A stretch of DNA of 64,000 nt from Holophagales bacterium (GTDB taxonomy: Bacteria; Acidobacteriota; Thermoanaerobaculia; UBA5066), in the NCBI GenBank assembly GCA_016719485.1, contig JADJZB010000004.1, forward strand, positions 310,001 through 374,000, read 5' to 3'. Made by a program: the position numbers and the translations under genes. Below are positions 32,198 through 39,863 of the stretch, in pieces. Position 1 is the stretch's first letter. Each line of letters opens with the position of its first letter. A model generated the notes under the pieces. The model was not told the origin of the DNA. It saw nothing but the letters and a program-made list of their open reading frames with translations, and made no database searches.

Positions 32198-32437
32198 ATG
32201 ACGCCCAGAGGAGAGAAGATCCGCCGGACTCTCGAGCCCCTCGCCCGGGCTCCAATTCCGGACGACGCCGACGCCTCGCTCTTCGAGCTCGGCGTCCTCG
32301 ACTCGTTCGGGCTGATGGACGCGGTCGCGCGCCTCGAGGAGGCCTTCGGCGTGAAGGTCCCCGACGCCGACCTGACGCCGCGCCGGTTCGAGACGCTCGC
32401 GAAGATCGAAGCGTACTTCGCGGCGCGCGCCGCCTGA
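32198..32437 (+). CDS. Acyl carrier protein (stand-alone)
   Basis: A 79-residue protein. The carrier signature ELGVLDSFGLMDAVARLE contains S36, the expected phosphopantetheine site, in a D-S-F context. The start MTPRGEKIRRTLEPLA is in the usual place for helix I. It differs from housekeeping AcpP in lacking the acidic DSLDTVE stretch; the short VLDS motif recalls DltC-type carriers. It starts 13 bases after the MscS stop and ends 5 bases before a KAS III-like gene, with which it surely forms a pair. Together they are presumed to prepare an acyl-thioester, perhaps for the acyltransferase system on the opposite strand. Confidence 0.85.
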   Translation: MTPRGEKIRRTLEPLARAPIPDDADASLFELGVLDSFGLMDAVARLEEAFGVKVPDADLTPRRFETLAKIEAYFAARAA

Positions 32438-32442
32438 CGGCC

Positions 32443-33378
32443 GTGGCGCACCTCGCCGGCCTCGGCCACGCCCTGCCCGAGCGGGTGGTCCCGTCGTCGG
32501 AGCTCGCGGCGCGGCTCTGCGTCACGGAGGAGTGGATCCTCGGCGCCTGCGGCATCCGCGAGCGGCGTTGGATCTCGGAAGGAGAGACGGCCGCGTCGCT
32601 GGTGGAACGGGCCGCGCGGAACGCTCTCGCGCAGGCCGACCTCGCGCCCGCGCGGCTCGGGGCGATCGTCGTCGGGACGGGAAGCGCCCCGCGGGCCTTT
32701 CCGGGAGTCTCGGCCGACCTGCAGCGGCTTCTCGGGGCTCCCGGGATCCCGGCGTTCGACGTTCCGCTCGCGAGCGTGGGCGGCCTCTTCGCCCTCGCGC
32801 TCGCGGTCGACCTCTGCCCCCGGACCGGGCCCGTCCTCGCCGCGGGCGCCGAGGAGATGTCGCGCGTCCTCCTCCGCGCCCCGCTCGCGAAGGAGACGGC
32901 GATCCTCTTCGGCGACGGCGCGGGCGCGTGCGTCGTCGCGCCGGGGGACGGGCCGATCGCCGTCGTCGACGTCCGGCTCGGGAGCGACGGGACGTTCGCC
33001 GACGCTCTCGCGCTCTGCGCAGGCGGGCCGCTCGTCATGGACGGCCGGACGGTGATCCTTCAGGCGAGCCGCAAGCTCCCGGCGGCGATCCGGTCGGTCC
33101 TCGAGCCGCAGGGGCTCTCGCCCGCCGACGTCGACCTCTACGTCCTCCACCAGGCGAACCTGAACCTGCTCCGGGGTGTCGCCCGTTCGCTCGACCTCGG
33201 CGAGGAGAAGCTCTTCGTGAACGTGGACCGGGTCGGGAACACGTCGGCGGCCTCGGTCCTCCTCGCGCTCTCCGAGGCGTCGGAGCAGGGCCTCCTCCGG
33301 CCCGGCTCCCGCGTCGTCCTGGCTGCGTTCGGCGCCGGTTTCAGCTGGGGGGCGGCCCTGCTGCGCGTGACGGGCTGA
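32443..33378 (+). CDS. KAS III (FabH)-like enzyme with Ser in place of the catalytic Cys
   Basis: A 311-residue thiolase-fold protein, GTG start. The C-terminal catalytic residues are kept: H236 in VLHQAN and N266 in GNTSAAS. The position equal to E. coli FabH Cys112 is S111 (FDVPLASVGG; codon AGC). KAS III enzymes with this exchange are known: DpsC of daunorubicin biosynthesis uses Ser and acts as a starter-unit acyltransferase. So this protein is likely to transfer an acyl group from CoA to the neighbouring ACP or another acceptor rather than to run ordinary fatty-acid initiation. The 3' end overlaps the convergent SGNH gene by 38 bases (33341-33378). It could also be an inactive paralogue. 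Confidence 0.8.
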   Translation: MAHLAGLGHALPERVVPSSELAARLCVTEEWILGACGIRERRWISEGETAASLVERAARNALAQADLAPARLGAIVVGTGSAPRAFPGVSADLQRLLGAPGIPAFDVPLASVGGLFALALAVDLCPRTGPVLAAGAEEMSRVLLRAPLAKETAILFGDGAGACVVAPGDGPIAVVDVRLGSDGTFADALALCAGGPLVMDGRTVILQASRKLPAAIRSVLEPQGLSPADVDLYVLHQANLNLLRGVARSLDLGEEKLFVNVDRVGNTSAASVLLALSEASEQGLLRPGSRVVLAAFGAGFSWGAALLRVTG

Positions 33379-34774
33379 CCGCCCGCGCGGCGCGCAGCGC
33401 TCCGACGAGGAGCCTCGCCACGCGGTCCGAGCCCGCCTTCGTCGTGTGGGTGAAGTCTCCCGTGACGAGGCGCGGCGCGCTCTCGTACCAGCGTCCCATC
33501 GTCCCTTCTCCTCCCATCGCGGTAAACGTGTCGAAGAACGCGCAGGCGTTCTCCCGCGCGATGCGCCGCTGGACCGCGACGAGGCGCCGGATCGACGGCA
33601 TCGTCCCGACGCTTCCGTCCGCGAGCCGCACCCCGCGGTCCATCGGCGCCATGACGAGGACGGATGCGCCCGGCAGCGCCCTGCGCACCCGGCCGATCGT
33701 GCGGGCGTACTCCCGCTCGTAGCGCGGCCCTCCGATCCCTTCCATGCTGCTCTCGTTCGTCCCGTAGTTCAGGATGACGAGGTCGCTCCCGCGCAGCGCG
33801 AGCGCCTCGACCCAGCCTTCCTCGTCGAGCAGGTTCAGCGCGTGGATCGAGGCGCCGTTCGCGCCGATGGCGTCGTAGACGACGCCGGGTCCGCCGGTCT
33901 CGAGGACGACACCGTGCAGCGTCACCTCTCCGTCGCCCTTCGGCCGAAGGACGATGCGTCCCGCACCGCCCGGAGCGGCCGCAGCGAAGTGTCCCGTCCC
34001 TCGCCGGGAAGCCGAGGTGGAGACCTCTTCCTCCGGGCCTCCGTCGAGCGAGACGAGGAGCGTGCCCCCTCCGGGAGCCGCGGTGAACGTCACGTCCGCG
34101 CGGGCGAACGTCCCGGCCTCGCGCCGGATCTCGCTCCGGGCCGAGCCGGACGCGCTCGTGAACGACACGAGGCCGAGGCCGTGGTGCCCTCCGTTCCCGG
34201 GCGAGAGGAGCGGGCTCCTCGCGACCCACCCCTTCGCGTGGATCGAGATGCCCTGGTGACCGTACCAGCCCCACGGCTTCGCGACGAGGACGAACCCCGG
34301 CCCTCCGTCTCCCAGCTCCGCCTGGAGTATCTGACGCGCCTCTCCCGAGATGAGGTCGCCGGTGAGCGGCGAGTCCCCGAGGTGGGTGATCCGCACGAGG
34401 GCGCCGGTCCGCCTCTCCTCGACCGGCTCGAGCCTCGCGAAGAAGCGTCCGAGCTCGTTCGACGGGTCCTCGATCGGCACGAGGGGCGGTGCCGCGGCGT
34501 GGACGCGGCGGCGTTGGCTGTATGGCAGCGGCGGTGCGGCAACCTCCTGTGGGCGTTGCCCGGGGGCCGGCCCCGTGACCACAATCGCGGTTTCGTTTCG
34601 CTTCACGAGCGGGGCGCGCGGCGCGCCGCGGAAGGACCCCGTCACGCGGGCGAGGTCCGCGGGGGAGACGAGGCGAAGGCGCTCCATCCCGGGCGCCAGG
34701 TACGGAACGAGCGCGCCGAGAGCGACGAGGAGCGCGGTGCCCGCGAGCCTGGGGAACCGGTCCGTCTCTCGCAC
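33341..34774 (-). CDS. Membrane-anchored SGNH hydrolase / O-acyl transferase or esterase (A)
   Basis: A 477-residue protein; GTG start at 34774, 7 bases after the MBOAT stop. An N-terminal membrane helix (GTALLVALGALVPYLA) tethers it outside the cytoplasmic membrane. SGNH blocks are present: THLGDSPLTGD (Ser), GANGASIHALN, ILNYGTNESS (Asn) and GDFTHTTKAG (Asp-His). Between the first and third block lie about 200 residues of beta-rich sequence, much more than in ordinary GDSL esterases. An inserted carbohydrate-binding-like module of this kind is known in the peptidoglycan O-acetylesterase Ape1. The operon (lytic transglycosylase, SGNH, MBOAT, SGNH) supports a role in O-acylation or deacylation of the cell wall or a surface glycan. 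Confidence 0.75.
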   Translation of the reverse strand: MRETDRFPRLAGTALLVALGALVPYLAPGMERLRLVSPADLARVTGSFRGAPRAPLVKRNETAIVVTGPAPGQRPQEVAAPPLPYSQRRRVHAAAPPLVPIEDPSNELGRFFARLEPVEERRTGALVRITHLGDSPLTGDLISGEARQILQAELGDGGPGFVLVAKPWGWYGHQGISIHAKGWVARSPLLSPGNGGHHGLGLVSFTSASGSARSEIRREAGTFARADVTFTAAPGGGTLLVSLDGGPEEEVSTSASRRGTGHFAAAAPGGAGRIVLRPKGDGEVTLHGVVLETGGPGVVYDAIGANGASIHALNLLDEEGWVEALALRGSDLVILNYGTNESSMEGIGGPRYEREYARTIGRVRRALPGASVLVMAPMDRGVRLADGSVGTMPSIRRLVAVQRRIARENACAFFDTFTAMGGEGTMGRWYESAPRLVTGDFTHTTKAGSDRVARLLVGALRAARAVSPSRAAGPPPS

Positions 34775-34781
34775 GACGTCC

Positions 34782-36197
34782 TCAGAACCTGAAGTAGACG
34801 AACGGGGCGACGGAGGCCCCGGCCGACAGACGGATCGTGGCGAGCAGGGCGAGGAAGAGCCCCGCCTGGGCGACCGACGGGAGGACGGCGAACCGGACCT
34901 CGGCCGCCCCGTGCCACCGGGCGGGGACGAAGTGCGCCGCGAGGCCGAGGACGAGAGCCGCCGCGGCGGCGAAGGGCACGTTCCCGACGCCTCCCGTGCC
35001 GGCGAAGAGGACCCTGAGGAACGCACGTGCCGCCTCGGTGCTCTCGCTGCGGAAGAGGATCCAGGCAAACGAGACGACGTGGAAAGTCACGACGATACCC
35101 AGGGCGCGCCTCCACCCGGAGCGCGGCGCCACGCCGCGCCGCCGTCGCGATTCGAAGAGCCTCTGGATCGCGAGGCCCGCGCCGTGGATCAGGCCCCAGC
35201 CCGCGAAGGCCCACGTCGTCCCGTGCCAGAGGCCGCCCAGGACGAACGTGACGACGAGGTTCGCGTAGGGCGCCGCGCCCCCGCGCCGGTTTCCCGGGAG
35301 CGAGAAGAAGAGGTAGTCGCGCAGCCACGTGGAGAGCGAGATGTGCCAGCGCCGCCAGAACTCCGCCAGGTCGGCGGAGCGGTACGGGGAGTCGAAGTTC
35401 TCCTTCAGGCGGAAGCCGAGAAGGAGGGCCGACCCGAGGGCGATGTCGCTGTAGCCGGAGAAGTCGGCCCAGATCTGGACGGCGTAGCCGTACGTCGCGA
35501 GGGCCGCCTCCGCCGACGTGAAGAGCCCCGGCACCTCGAACACGCGGTCGACGAGGTTCACGGCGAGGACGTCGGCGATCAGGAGCTTCTTCGCCAGGCC
35601 GAGGCCGATCCGGAAGAGGGCGCGGCTCCCGTCGGCGTCCGAGAGCGGGACGAGAGGACGTGCCGCCTGCGGAAAGAACGTCCCCGCGCGGGTGATCGGC
35701 CCCGCGAGAAGCGTGGGGAAGAAGGAGACGAAGGCGAGGTAGTCGAGGAAGCGGGCGGGCGGCTCCTCGTCCCGGCGGTAGACGTCGAGGACGCAGCCGA
35801 GCGACTGGAACGTGTAGAAGGAGATCCCCGCGGCGAGGACGAGGGTGAACGGCGGCCACGCCGCGTCGTCCGCACGCCCGACGAGCGGGGCCGCCGCCCG
35901 TGCGAGGAGCCCCGAGTACTTGAAGGCGGACAGGAGTCCGAGGTCGACGACGACGCTCGTCGCCACGAGCGCACGGCGCAGGGCCGGCCGATCCGTGCCC
36001 ACGAGCGCCCGCGAGACGTGGAAGTCGACGGCGGCCGTCGCCAGGAGGGGGAGCAGCGCGAGCGGATTCCAGGTCGCGTAGAAGACGAGGCTGAGCGGGA
36101 CGAGGACGAGCGCCCGCGGCGCCCGGTTGCCGACGAATCTCGCGCCGAGAACCGCGATCGCGAGGAAGACGAGGTAGAGCGGCTCGGCGAGGCTCAC
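34782..36197 (-). CDS. MBOAT-family membrane O-acyltransferase (PatA/AlgI/DltB-like)
   Basis: A 471-residue polytopic protein; GTG start at 36197 inside the stop of the upstream gene (GTGA). About ten or more hydrophobic helices are evident. MBOAT hallmarks: SFYTFQSLGCVLDVYR, FPTLLAGPITR, WADFSGYSDIALG, FWRRWHISLSTWLRDYLFF, and VTFVLGGLWHGTTWAF with the conserved His. Family members move acyl groups from a cytoplasmic thioester across the membrane to surface acceptors: AlgI (alginate), PatA (peptidoglycan), DltB (D-Ala from carrier DltC). The two SGNH genes on either side are the usual partner type for PatA/AlgI systems. The donor here may be acetyl-CoA or the neighbouring ACP; sequence alone does not decide. 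Confidence 0.88.
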   Translation of the reverse strand: MSLAEPLYLVFLAIAVLGARFVGNRAPRALVLVPLSLVFYATWNPLALLPLLATAAVDFHVSRALVGTDRPALRRALVATSVVVDLGLLSAFKYSGLLARAAAPLVGRADDAAWPPFTLVLAAGISFYTFQSLGCVLDVYRRDEEPPARFLDYLAFVSFFPTLLAGPITRAGTFFPQAARPLVPLSDADGSRALFRIGLGLAKKLLIADVLAVNLVDRVFEVPGLFTSAEAALATYGYAVQIWADFSGYSDIALGSALLLGFRLKENFDSPYRSADLAEFWRRWHISLSTWLRDYLFFSLPGNRRGGAAPYANLVVTFVLGGLWHGTTWAFAGWGLIHGAGLAIQRLFESRRRRGVAPRSGWRRALGIVVTFHVVSFAWILFRSESTEAARAFLRVLFAGTGGVGNVPFAAAAALVLGLAAHFVPARWHGAAEVRFAVLPSVAQAGLFLALLATIRLSAGASVAPFVYFRF

Positions 36198-37492
36198 CGG
36201 CCGGGCTCCGCGGCCGCGTGCGCCGCGTACGCTCGAAGGAGGCCGTCGACGAGCGTGTCGGCCACTCTCCCGTAGCCGCCGCGGCTCAGGTGGACGAGGT
36301 CGCGCGCCGCCAGGCCCCGGCGTGCCCAGGCCCGTATGGAGCCGTCGCCTCCCATGATGGCGCGCTGATCGACGAAGGCGGCGCCCGACGCCAGGGCGGC
36401 CGACCTGAGGGCGCGAATCACTGCGGGCTCGTTGACGGAGAGGAGACGGGAGACCCGCTTCGACCGGCTCTCGCGGTCGAGCGGCCCGGCGACGAGGACG
36501 GCCGCGTCCGGTGCGTCTTCGCGCAGCCCTCGCAGGAGGTCGGCCGCGGCGGACTCGAACTCCTCCGGGAGGATATCGGGCCGCCCCATGTCGTTGGTCC
36601 CGAAGGAGACGACGACGAGGGCCGGGTCGAGCCGCTCGAGAAGGACACGACGCAACTCGCGATCGGGCCTGCCGAGCCAGCCGATCTCGGCGCCGTTGAT
36701 CCCGACGGAGTCGACGAGGATCCCCCCCCGGCCGCTTCGAAGGTCGACGCCCAGGATGCGCACCGCCCCACCGCAGGCGGCGCTGACGGCGAGGGTCCGC
36801 GGCACGTCGCCGGCGTCCACCGTGTCGACGAAGGCCACGACCGCGCCGCCGCGCAGGATCGCCCCGTCGACGCGCGCACACGGCGAGGAGGTTCCGTCGA
36901 CGGCCTCGCCGACGTCGCCGCCGAAGGCCGTCACGCCATCGACCGAGATGGACAGGCATCCTTCCCCGGAGGGCGCGAGCGCCACGACCTCGGCCTCGGC
37001 GAAGCTGGCCAGCACGCTCGCGCTCCCGTCGGCACGAGGGGCGAGGGCGACTCCCCAGAGCCCTACCAGCGGGTCGACGACGTCGGGCGCCAGCCCCGTC
37101 GTCTCGAAGCCGCCGTCCCCGCGGCTTCGCGCCCTGTCGTGGTGGAAGTAGCGCCACGGGTTCCCGGGCATGACGAGCCCGGCGCCGGCGTCTCCGAACC
37201 TGGCCTGGAGACGGCGCCTCGCCTGCCCGCAGAGGAGGTCGGCCGCGACGTGCGAGTCGCCCAGCCACAGGACCCGGACCTGCCGCGCTTCGCCCCTCTC
37301 CAGCGCCTCGAGCCGGTCGAAAAAGGGGGCGAGAGAAGCGGCGCTCTCGAGGACCGCCCGTCGGCCCGTCGGGCTCTCCGGTGCCGGTTCCCGTCCCTCG
37401 GCCCCGGGCACGGCACCAGTCCCCACGAGGAGGCCGAGTGCAGCGACGGCGGCGGCCCTGCAGCCGCGACGCCCTCCGGGGCGCGGGGTCAC
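36194..37492 (-). CDS. Secreted SGNH hydrolase / O-acyl transferase or esterase (B)
   Basis: A 432-residue protein; GTG start at 37492, 4 bases after the stop of the lytic transglycosylase gene. Signal peptide (AAAVAALGLLVGTGAVPGA). SGNH blocks: RVLWLGDSHVAAD (Ser), SVGINGAEIGWLG, VVVSFGTNDMG (Asn), ARDLVHLSRGGYGR (Asp-His). As in its partner A, about 200 residues separate the Ser block from the Asn block. The two proteins also share a segment after the Ser block (RYFHHD here, GWYGHQ in A), so they are probably ancient paralogues with split duties, for example transferase and esterase. It overlaps the MBOAT start by 4 bases. Confidence 0.78.
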   Translation of the reverse strand: MTPRPGGRRGCRAAAVAALGLLVGTGAVPGAEGREPAPESPTGRRAVLESAASLAPFFDRLEALERGEARQVRVLWLGDSHVAADLLCGQARRRLQARFGDAGAGLVMPGNPWRYFHHDRARSRGDGGFETTGLAPDVVDPLVGLWGVALAPRADGSASVLASFAEAEVVALAPSGEGCLSISVDGVTAFGGDVGEAVDGTSSPCARVDGAILRGGAVVAFVDTVDAGDVPRTLAVSAACGGAVRILGVDLRSGRGGILVDSVGINGAEIGWLGRPDRELRRVLLERLDPALVVVSFGTNDMGRPDILPEEFESAAADLLRGLREDAPDAAVLVAGPLDRESRSKRVSRLLSVNEPAVIRALRSAALASGAAFVDQRAIMGGDGSIRAWARRGLAARDLVHLSRGGYGRVADTLVDGLLRAYAAHAAAEPGR

Positions 37493-37496
37493 ATCG

Positions 37497-38090
37497 TCAG
37501 TTTAGACGGGAGGAGGTCCGGGCCGAAGCCAACTTGCGGATCACGCGGCGATAGGGACCCCAGTGGTCGTGGTACCCCTGGCTCCACATCCAGGCCATCA
37601 CCTCGATCGCCTGTGCAGGCTCGTACGGGGACCACTCCTCGTCTCCCCAGATCAGTCCGAGCCGCCTCATCACCCCGACGTTGTGCCGAAATGTGGAGGG
37701 GGTGAACTGGCCGATGCCGTAGTAGCGGCCACAGGGCGAGGTGACTCCCGACGTGAGGCGGCTTTCCTCCCAGAGTACGTGGTACATCGTCACCGCCTCC
37801 TCGAGGATCCCGTGCCTCTGGCAAGCGGCGTGGACGGTGGACCAGATGTCGGCTTCGAACGAGGTCCTGAGAGCCGGAGCGGGACCCGGCCAGCCGGCCG
37901 GTAGCGTCGAGAAGCCCGGCAGGGTCGCCGGATTCAGAAGCGCAGGCCCCCCGGCGCTGACGCGTCCGCTCCCGTCCGTCGGGACGCCAAGGGCGAGAAC
38001 CGACGCGAGACCGGCTCCGGCGATCCGAAGGGCCACCCCTCGGTTCCGCCGGTCAGAGGTCTCAGGGGGCTCTTCGTCTCGTCGTTCCAT
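37497..38090 (-). CDS. Lytic-transglycosylase-like (lysozyme-fold) exported protein
   Basis: A 197-residue protein from ATG 38090, chosen because GGAG lies 4 bases upstream; an in-frame start 60 bases further up is possible. Charged N-terminus, then a membrane/signal segment (VALRIAGAGLASVLALGV). The C-terminal 110 residues have the transglycosylase pattern: catalytic-type Glu in LWEESRL, then YYGIGQFTPSTF (compare GLGQILPST in Slt-type enzymes), and AIEVMAWMWSQGYHDHW. Slt enzymes cut the glycan strand of peptidoglycan to 1,6-anhydro ends and are blocked by O-acetylated MurNAc. Being first gene of the SGNH-MBOAT-SGNH operon therefore makes functional sense. Activity is inferred. Confidence 0.72.
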   Translation of the reverse strand: MERRDEEPPETSDRRNRGVALRIAGAGLASVLALGVPTDGSGRVSAGGPALLNPATLPGFSTLPAGWPGPAPALRTSFEADIWSTVHAACQRHGILEEAVTMYHVLWEESRLTSGVTSPCGRYYGIGQFTPSTFRHNVGVMRRLGLIWGDEEWSPYEPAQAIEVMAWMWSQGYHDHWGPYRRVIRKLASARTSSRLN

Positions 38091-38188
38091 AAAACTCCAT
38101 TCTTCAAGGGCTTGCGGTAATCCGGGGCAGAAACGCCGATCTCGCGCCAACCTTGGCCGACTGCGAGGAGCTCCCCGAGGATGATCGG

Positions 38189-38217
38189 AATATGGGTGAC
38201 GATCTCCGAACCGTCAA
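38189..38217 (-). promoter_or_regulatory. Sigma-70-like promoter for the transglycosylase-acyltransferase operon
   Basis: On the minus strand TTGACG (38217-38212), exact 17-base spacer, CATATT (38194-38189). It points at the transglycosylase start at 38090, giving a leader of about 90 bases. It is the best -35/-10 match I found in the window. Confidence 0.55.
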
Positions 38218-38328
38218 GCAAGCAATATTCGCGCCACGGGGATGGACCTTTTTCGAGATCCAGGTGCGGAGGGGCCCTCGAAGTGTCGCCCTCGGTGCCG
38301 TCGCTACCGCCCGGGCGACGTGGAGGAT

Positions 38329-38943
38329 TCAGTAGCGCCGCATCAAGCCGACGACGATTCCCTGGACCTGAACGTCTTCCTCGCGGGCCCGGATCGGCGA
38401 CAGTGTCTCGTTCGAGGGTTGCAGCCGGACGTGCCCCCCCGCCTCACGGTAGAGGCGCTTCAGGGTCGCTTCGCCGTTGACGAGGGCCGCGACCATCTCC
38501 CCGTTTTCCGCGCGGGTCCGGCGGTGGACGACGACCCAGTCGCCGTCGCGGATCCCCTCGTCGACCATCGACTCACCGCTGACCAGGAGGACGAAGTTCT
38601 CCCCCTTCCGCGTGAGCGACTCGGGCACGTGAATGCGATCGTCGCCCGGAAGCACCTCGATCGGACTTCCCGCAGCGATCCTGCCGAGGAGAGGGATCTC
38701 GAATGCCGCGACCGGGACCGCGTCATCCGCGACGTCCAGCGACCGGCGCTGGTTCCAGTCCCGAACGAGCACTCCCTTCTCGAGGAGGAGCCGCAGATGC
38801 TTCTGGAGCGTCCCGAAAGAGGAATACCCGAAATGCTCGCAGATCTCTCGCTGGGTCGGGGCGATTCCTCTCCTGGATCGGTACTCCCGAATGAAAGTGA
38901 CGATCTCCTGCTGTCTTTCGGTTAGATTCGGCCGAATCGCCAT
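38329..38943 (-). CDS. lexA: LexA repressor
   Basis: A 204-residue SOS repressor with protease. N-terminal winged helix: LTERQQEIVTFIREYRSRRG and APTQREICEHFGYSSFGTLQ. The C-terminal S24 domain has cleavage site A91-G92 (GRIAAGSP), nucleophile S125 (VSGESMVDEGI) and general base K162 (EATLKRLY). RecA-stimulated self-cleavage derepresses DNA-repair genes. ATG 38943 has GGAAGGA about 10 bases upstream. A perfect palindrome GATTCGGCCGAATC (38925-38938) covers codons 2-6. The divergent ECF sigma gene shares the AT-rich upstream region. Operator sequences differ between phyla, so none is assigned. Confidence 0.95.
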   Translation of the reverse strand: MAIRPNLTERQQEIVTFIREYRSRRGIAPTQREICEHFGYSSFGTLQKHLRLLLEKGVLVRDWNQRRSLDVADDAVPVAAFEIPLLGRIAAGSPIEVLPGDDRIHVPESLTRKGENFVLLVSGESMVDEGIRDGDWVVVHRRTRAENGEMVAALVNGEATLKRLYREAGGHVRLQPSNETLSPIRAREEDVQVQGIVVGLMRRY

Positions 38944-39275
38944 ATGAAATTCTGTCCTTCCAGCATTTCACCTTACAAAATTAGGCTCTGCATTCACGTT
39001 TCAGGATAGAGTATGGCGCAAACAAAACGCAAGTCAAGACCCGACGCGTCCTTTGCGGTGCCGCCGCGTCTTGCGAGAACGACGGACACCGATATATCCC
39101 CGAAATGACCCATAGTAGTAAAGACAAAATCGAAAATTGCCTTATTTTTTATGGAAAGTTGCGATTGAACAGTAGATTTATTCGGTACAGCTCCCATTCA
39201 CAAAGAAGCGGCTTAGAATCCTCCGGACAGGACACCCGGCGAGGCCCGGGCCTTGCTTCTCGTGTGTTGAAGACG
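38944..39275. other. AT-rich divergent regulatory region between lexA and the ECF sigma factor gene
   Basis: No gene is supported here. Bases 39090-39200 are strikingly AT-rich for this genome (long runs such as CTTATTTTTTATGGAAAG). On the minus strand TAATTT (38983-38978) could be the -10 box for lexA. On the plus strand TAGAAT at about 39215 could serve the sigma gene. No -35 boxes are convincing. Confidence 0.5.
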
Positions 39276-39863
39276 ATGCCGACTCCCCCCTGGGCAGACC
39301 CGTTCGAAGCCGAGCTCGGCCGCCTGCCCGAGAAGCTGAGGCGGTTCTTCCTTTCGCGGGGCGTGCGGACCGAAGACGAAGCTCTCGACCTCGCTCAGGA
39401 AACGCTCCTGAGGGTCCTCCAGCGCGTGAGCCGGGGGGACCAGCCTCTCGATTCTCCCGAGGCCTTCTCGCTGGGTGTCGCCAAGAACGTCTTCCTCGAA
39501 TACTGCCGCCGGGTCCAGCGCGCGAACAAGCACGAGGGGCTGTCGGGTGTCCTCGATCTCGCCGGGACGGAAGACCCCCTCTCCGACGCTCTCGCGAGCA
39601 GCCGGAAGCTCATCGTCCGGAAGGCCCTCGAGCTTCTCCCCGCGCGCATGAAGGTCCTCCTCGTCCGGCGGTTCGTCGAGGAAATCCCCTCCCGGACGAT
39701 CGCGCGCGAAGAGGGAATCACGACGGACGCCGTCGACATGCGCGTCTACCGGGCCAAACGAGAGCTCCGCAAGCGCATGGACAGCACGGAGGCGCGCTCC
39801 GCCGTTCGCGCCATGCGGGAAGAAGCGGCCCGGAACCCGACCGACGATGGGGAGAACCCGTGA
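39276..39863 (+). CDS. ECF-type RNA polymerase sigma factor
   Basis: A 195-residue protein from ATG 39276. Sigma region 2: EDEALDLAQETLLRVLQRVS and DSPEAFSLGVAKNVFLEYCR. Region 4 helix-turn-helix: RTIAREEGITTDAVDMRVYR. There is no region 3, as in ECF factors. It directs RNA polymerase to a specific regulon, usually under control of a membrane-bound anti-sigma factor. The next gene starts inside its stop codon (GTGA 39860-39863) and encodes a single-pass membrane protein, fitting that scheme. Longer upstream in-frame starts exist but would encode the AT-rich leader, so I chose the start just before the conserved part. Target genes are unknown. Confidence 0.85.
   Translation: MPTPPWADPFEAELGRLPEKLRRFFLSRGVRTEDEALDLAQETLLRVLQRVSRGDQPLDSPEAFSLGVAKNVFLEYCRRVQRANKHEGLSGVLDLAGTEDPLSDALASSRKLIVRKALELLPARMKVLLVRRFVEEIPSRTIAREEGITTDAVDMRVYRAKRELRKRMDSTEARSAVRAMREEAARNPTDDGENP

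Noticed and set aside
37934..38221. Minus-strand frame starting TTG 38221 (LDGSEIVTHIPIILGEL and on), partly upstream of the transglycosylase gene
   Set aside because: The first residues look protein-like, but the frame overlaps the transglycosylase N-terminus and its first bases coincide with the best promoter. There is no ribosome site.
39105..39275. Longer N-terminus for the ECF sigma factor
   Set aside because: It would translate the AT-rich leader into atypical sequence. Sigma homology begins after ATG 39276.
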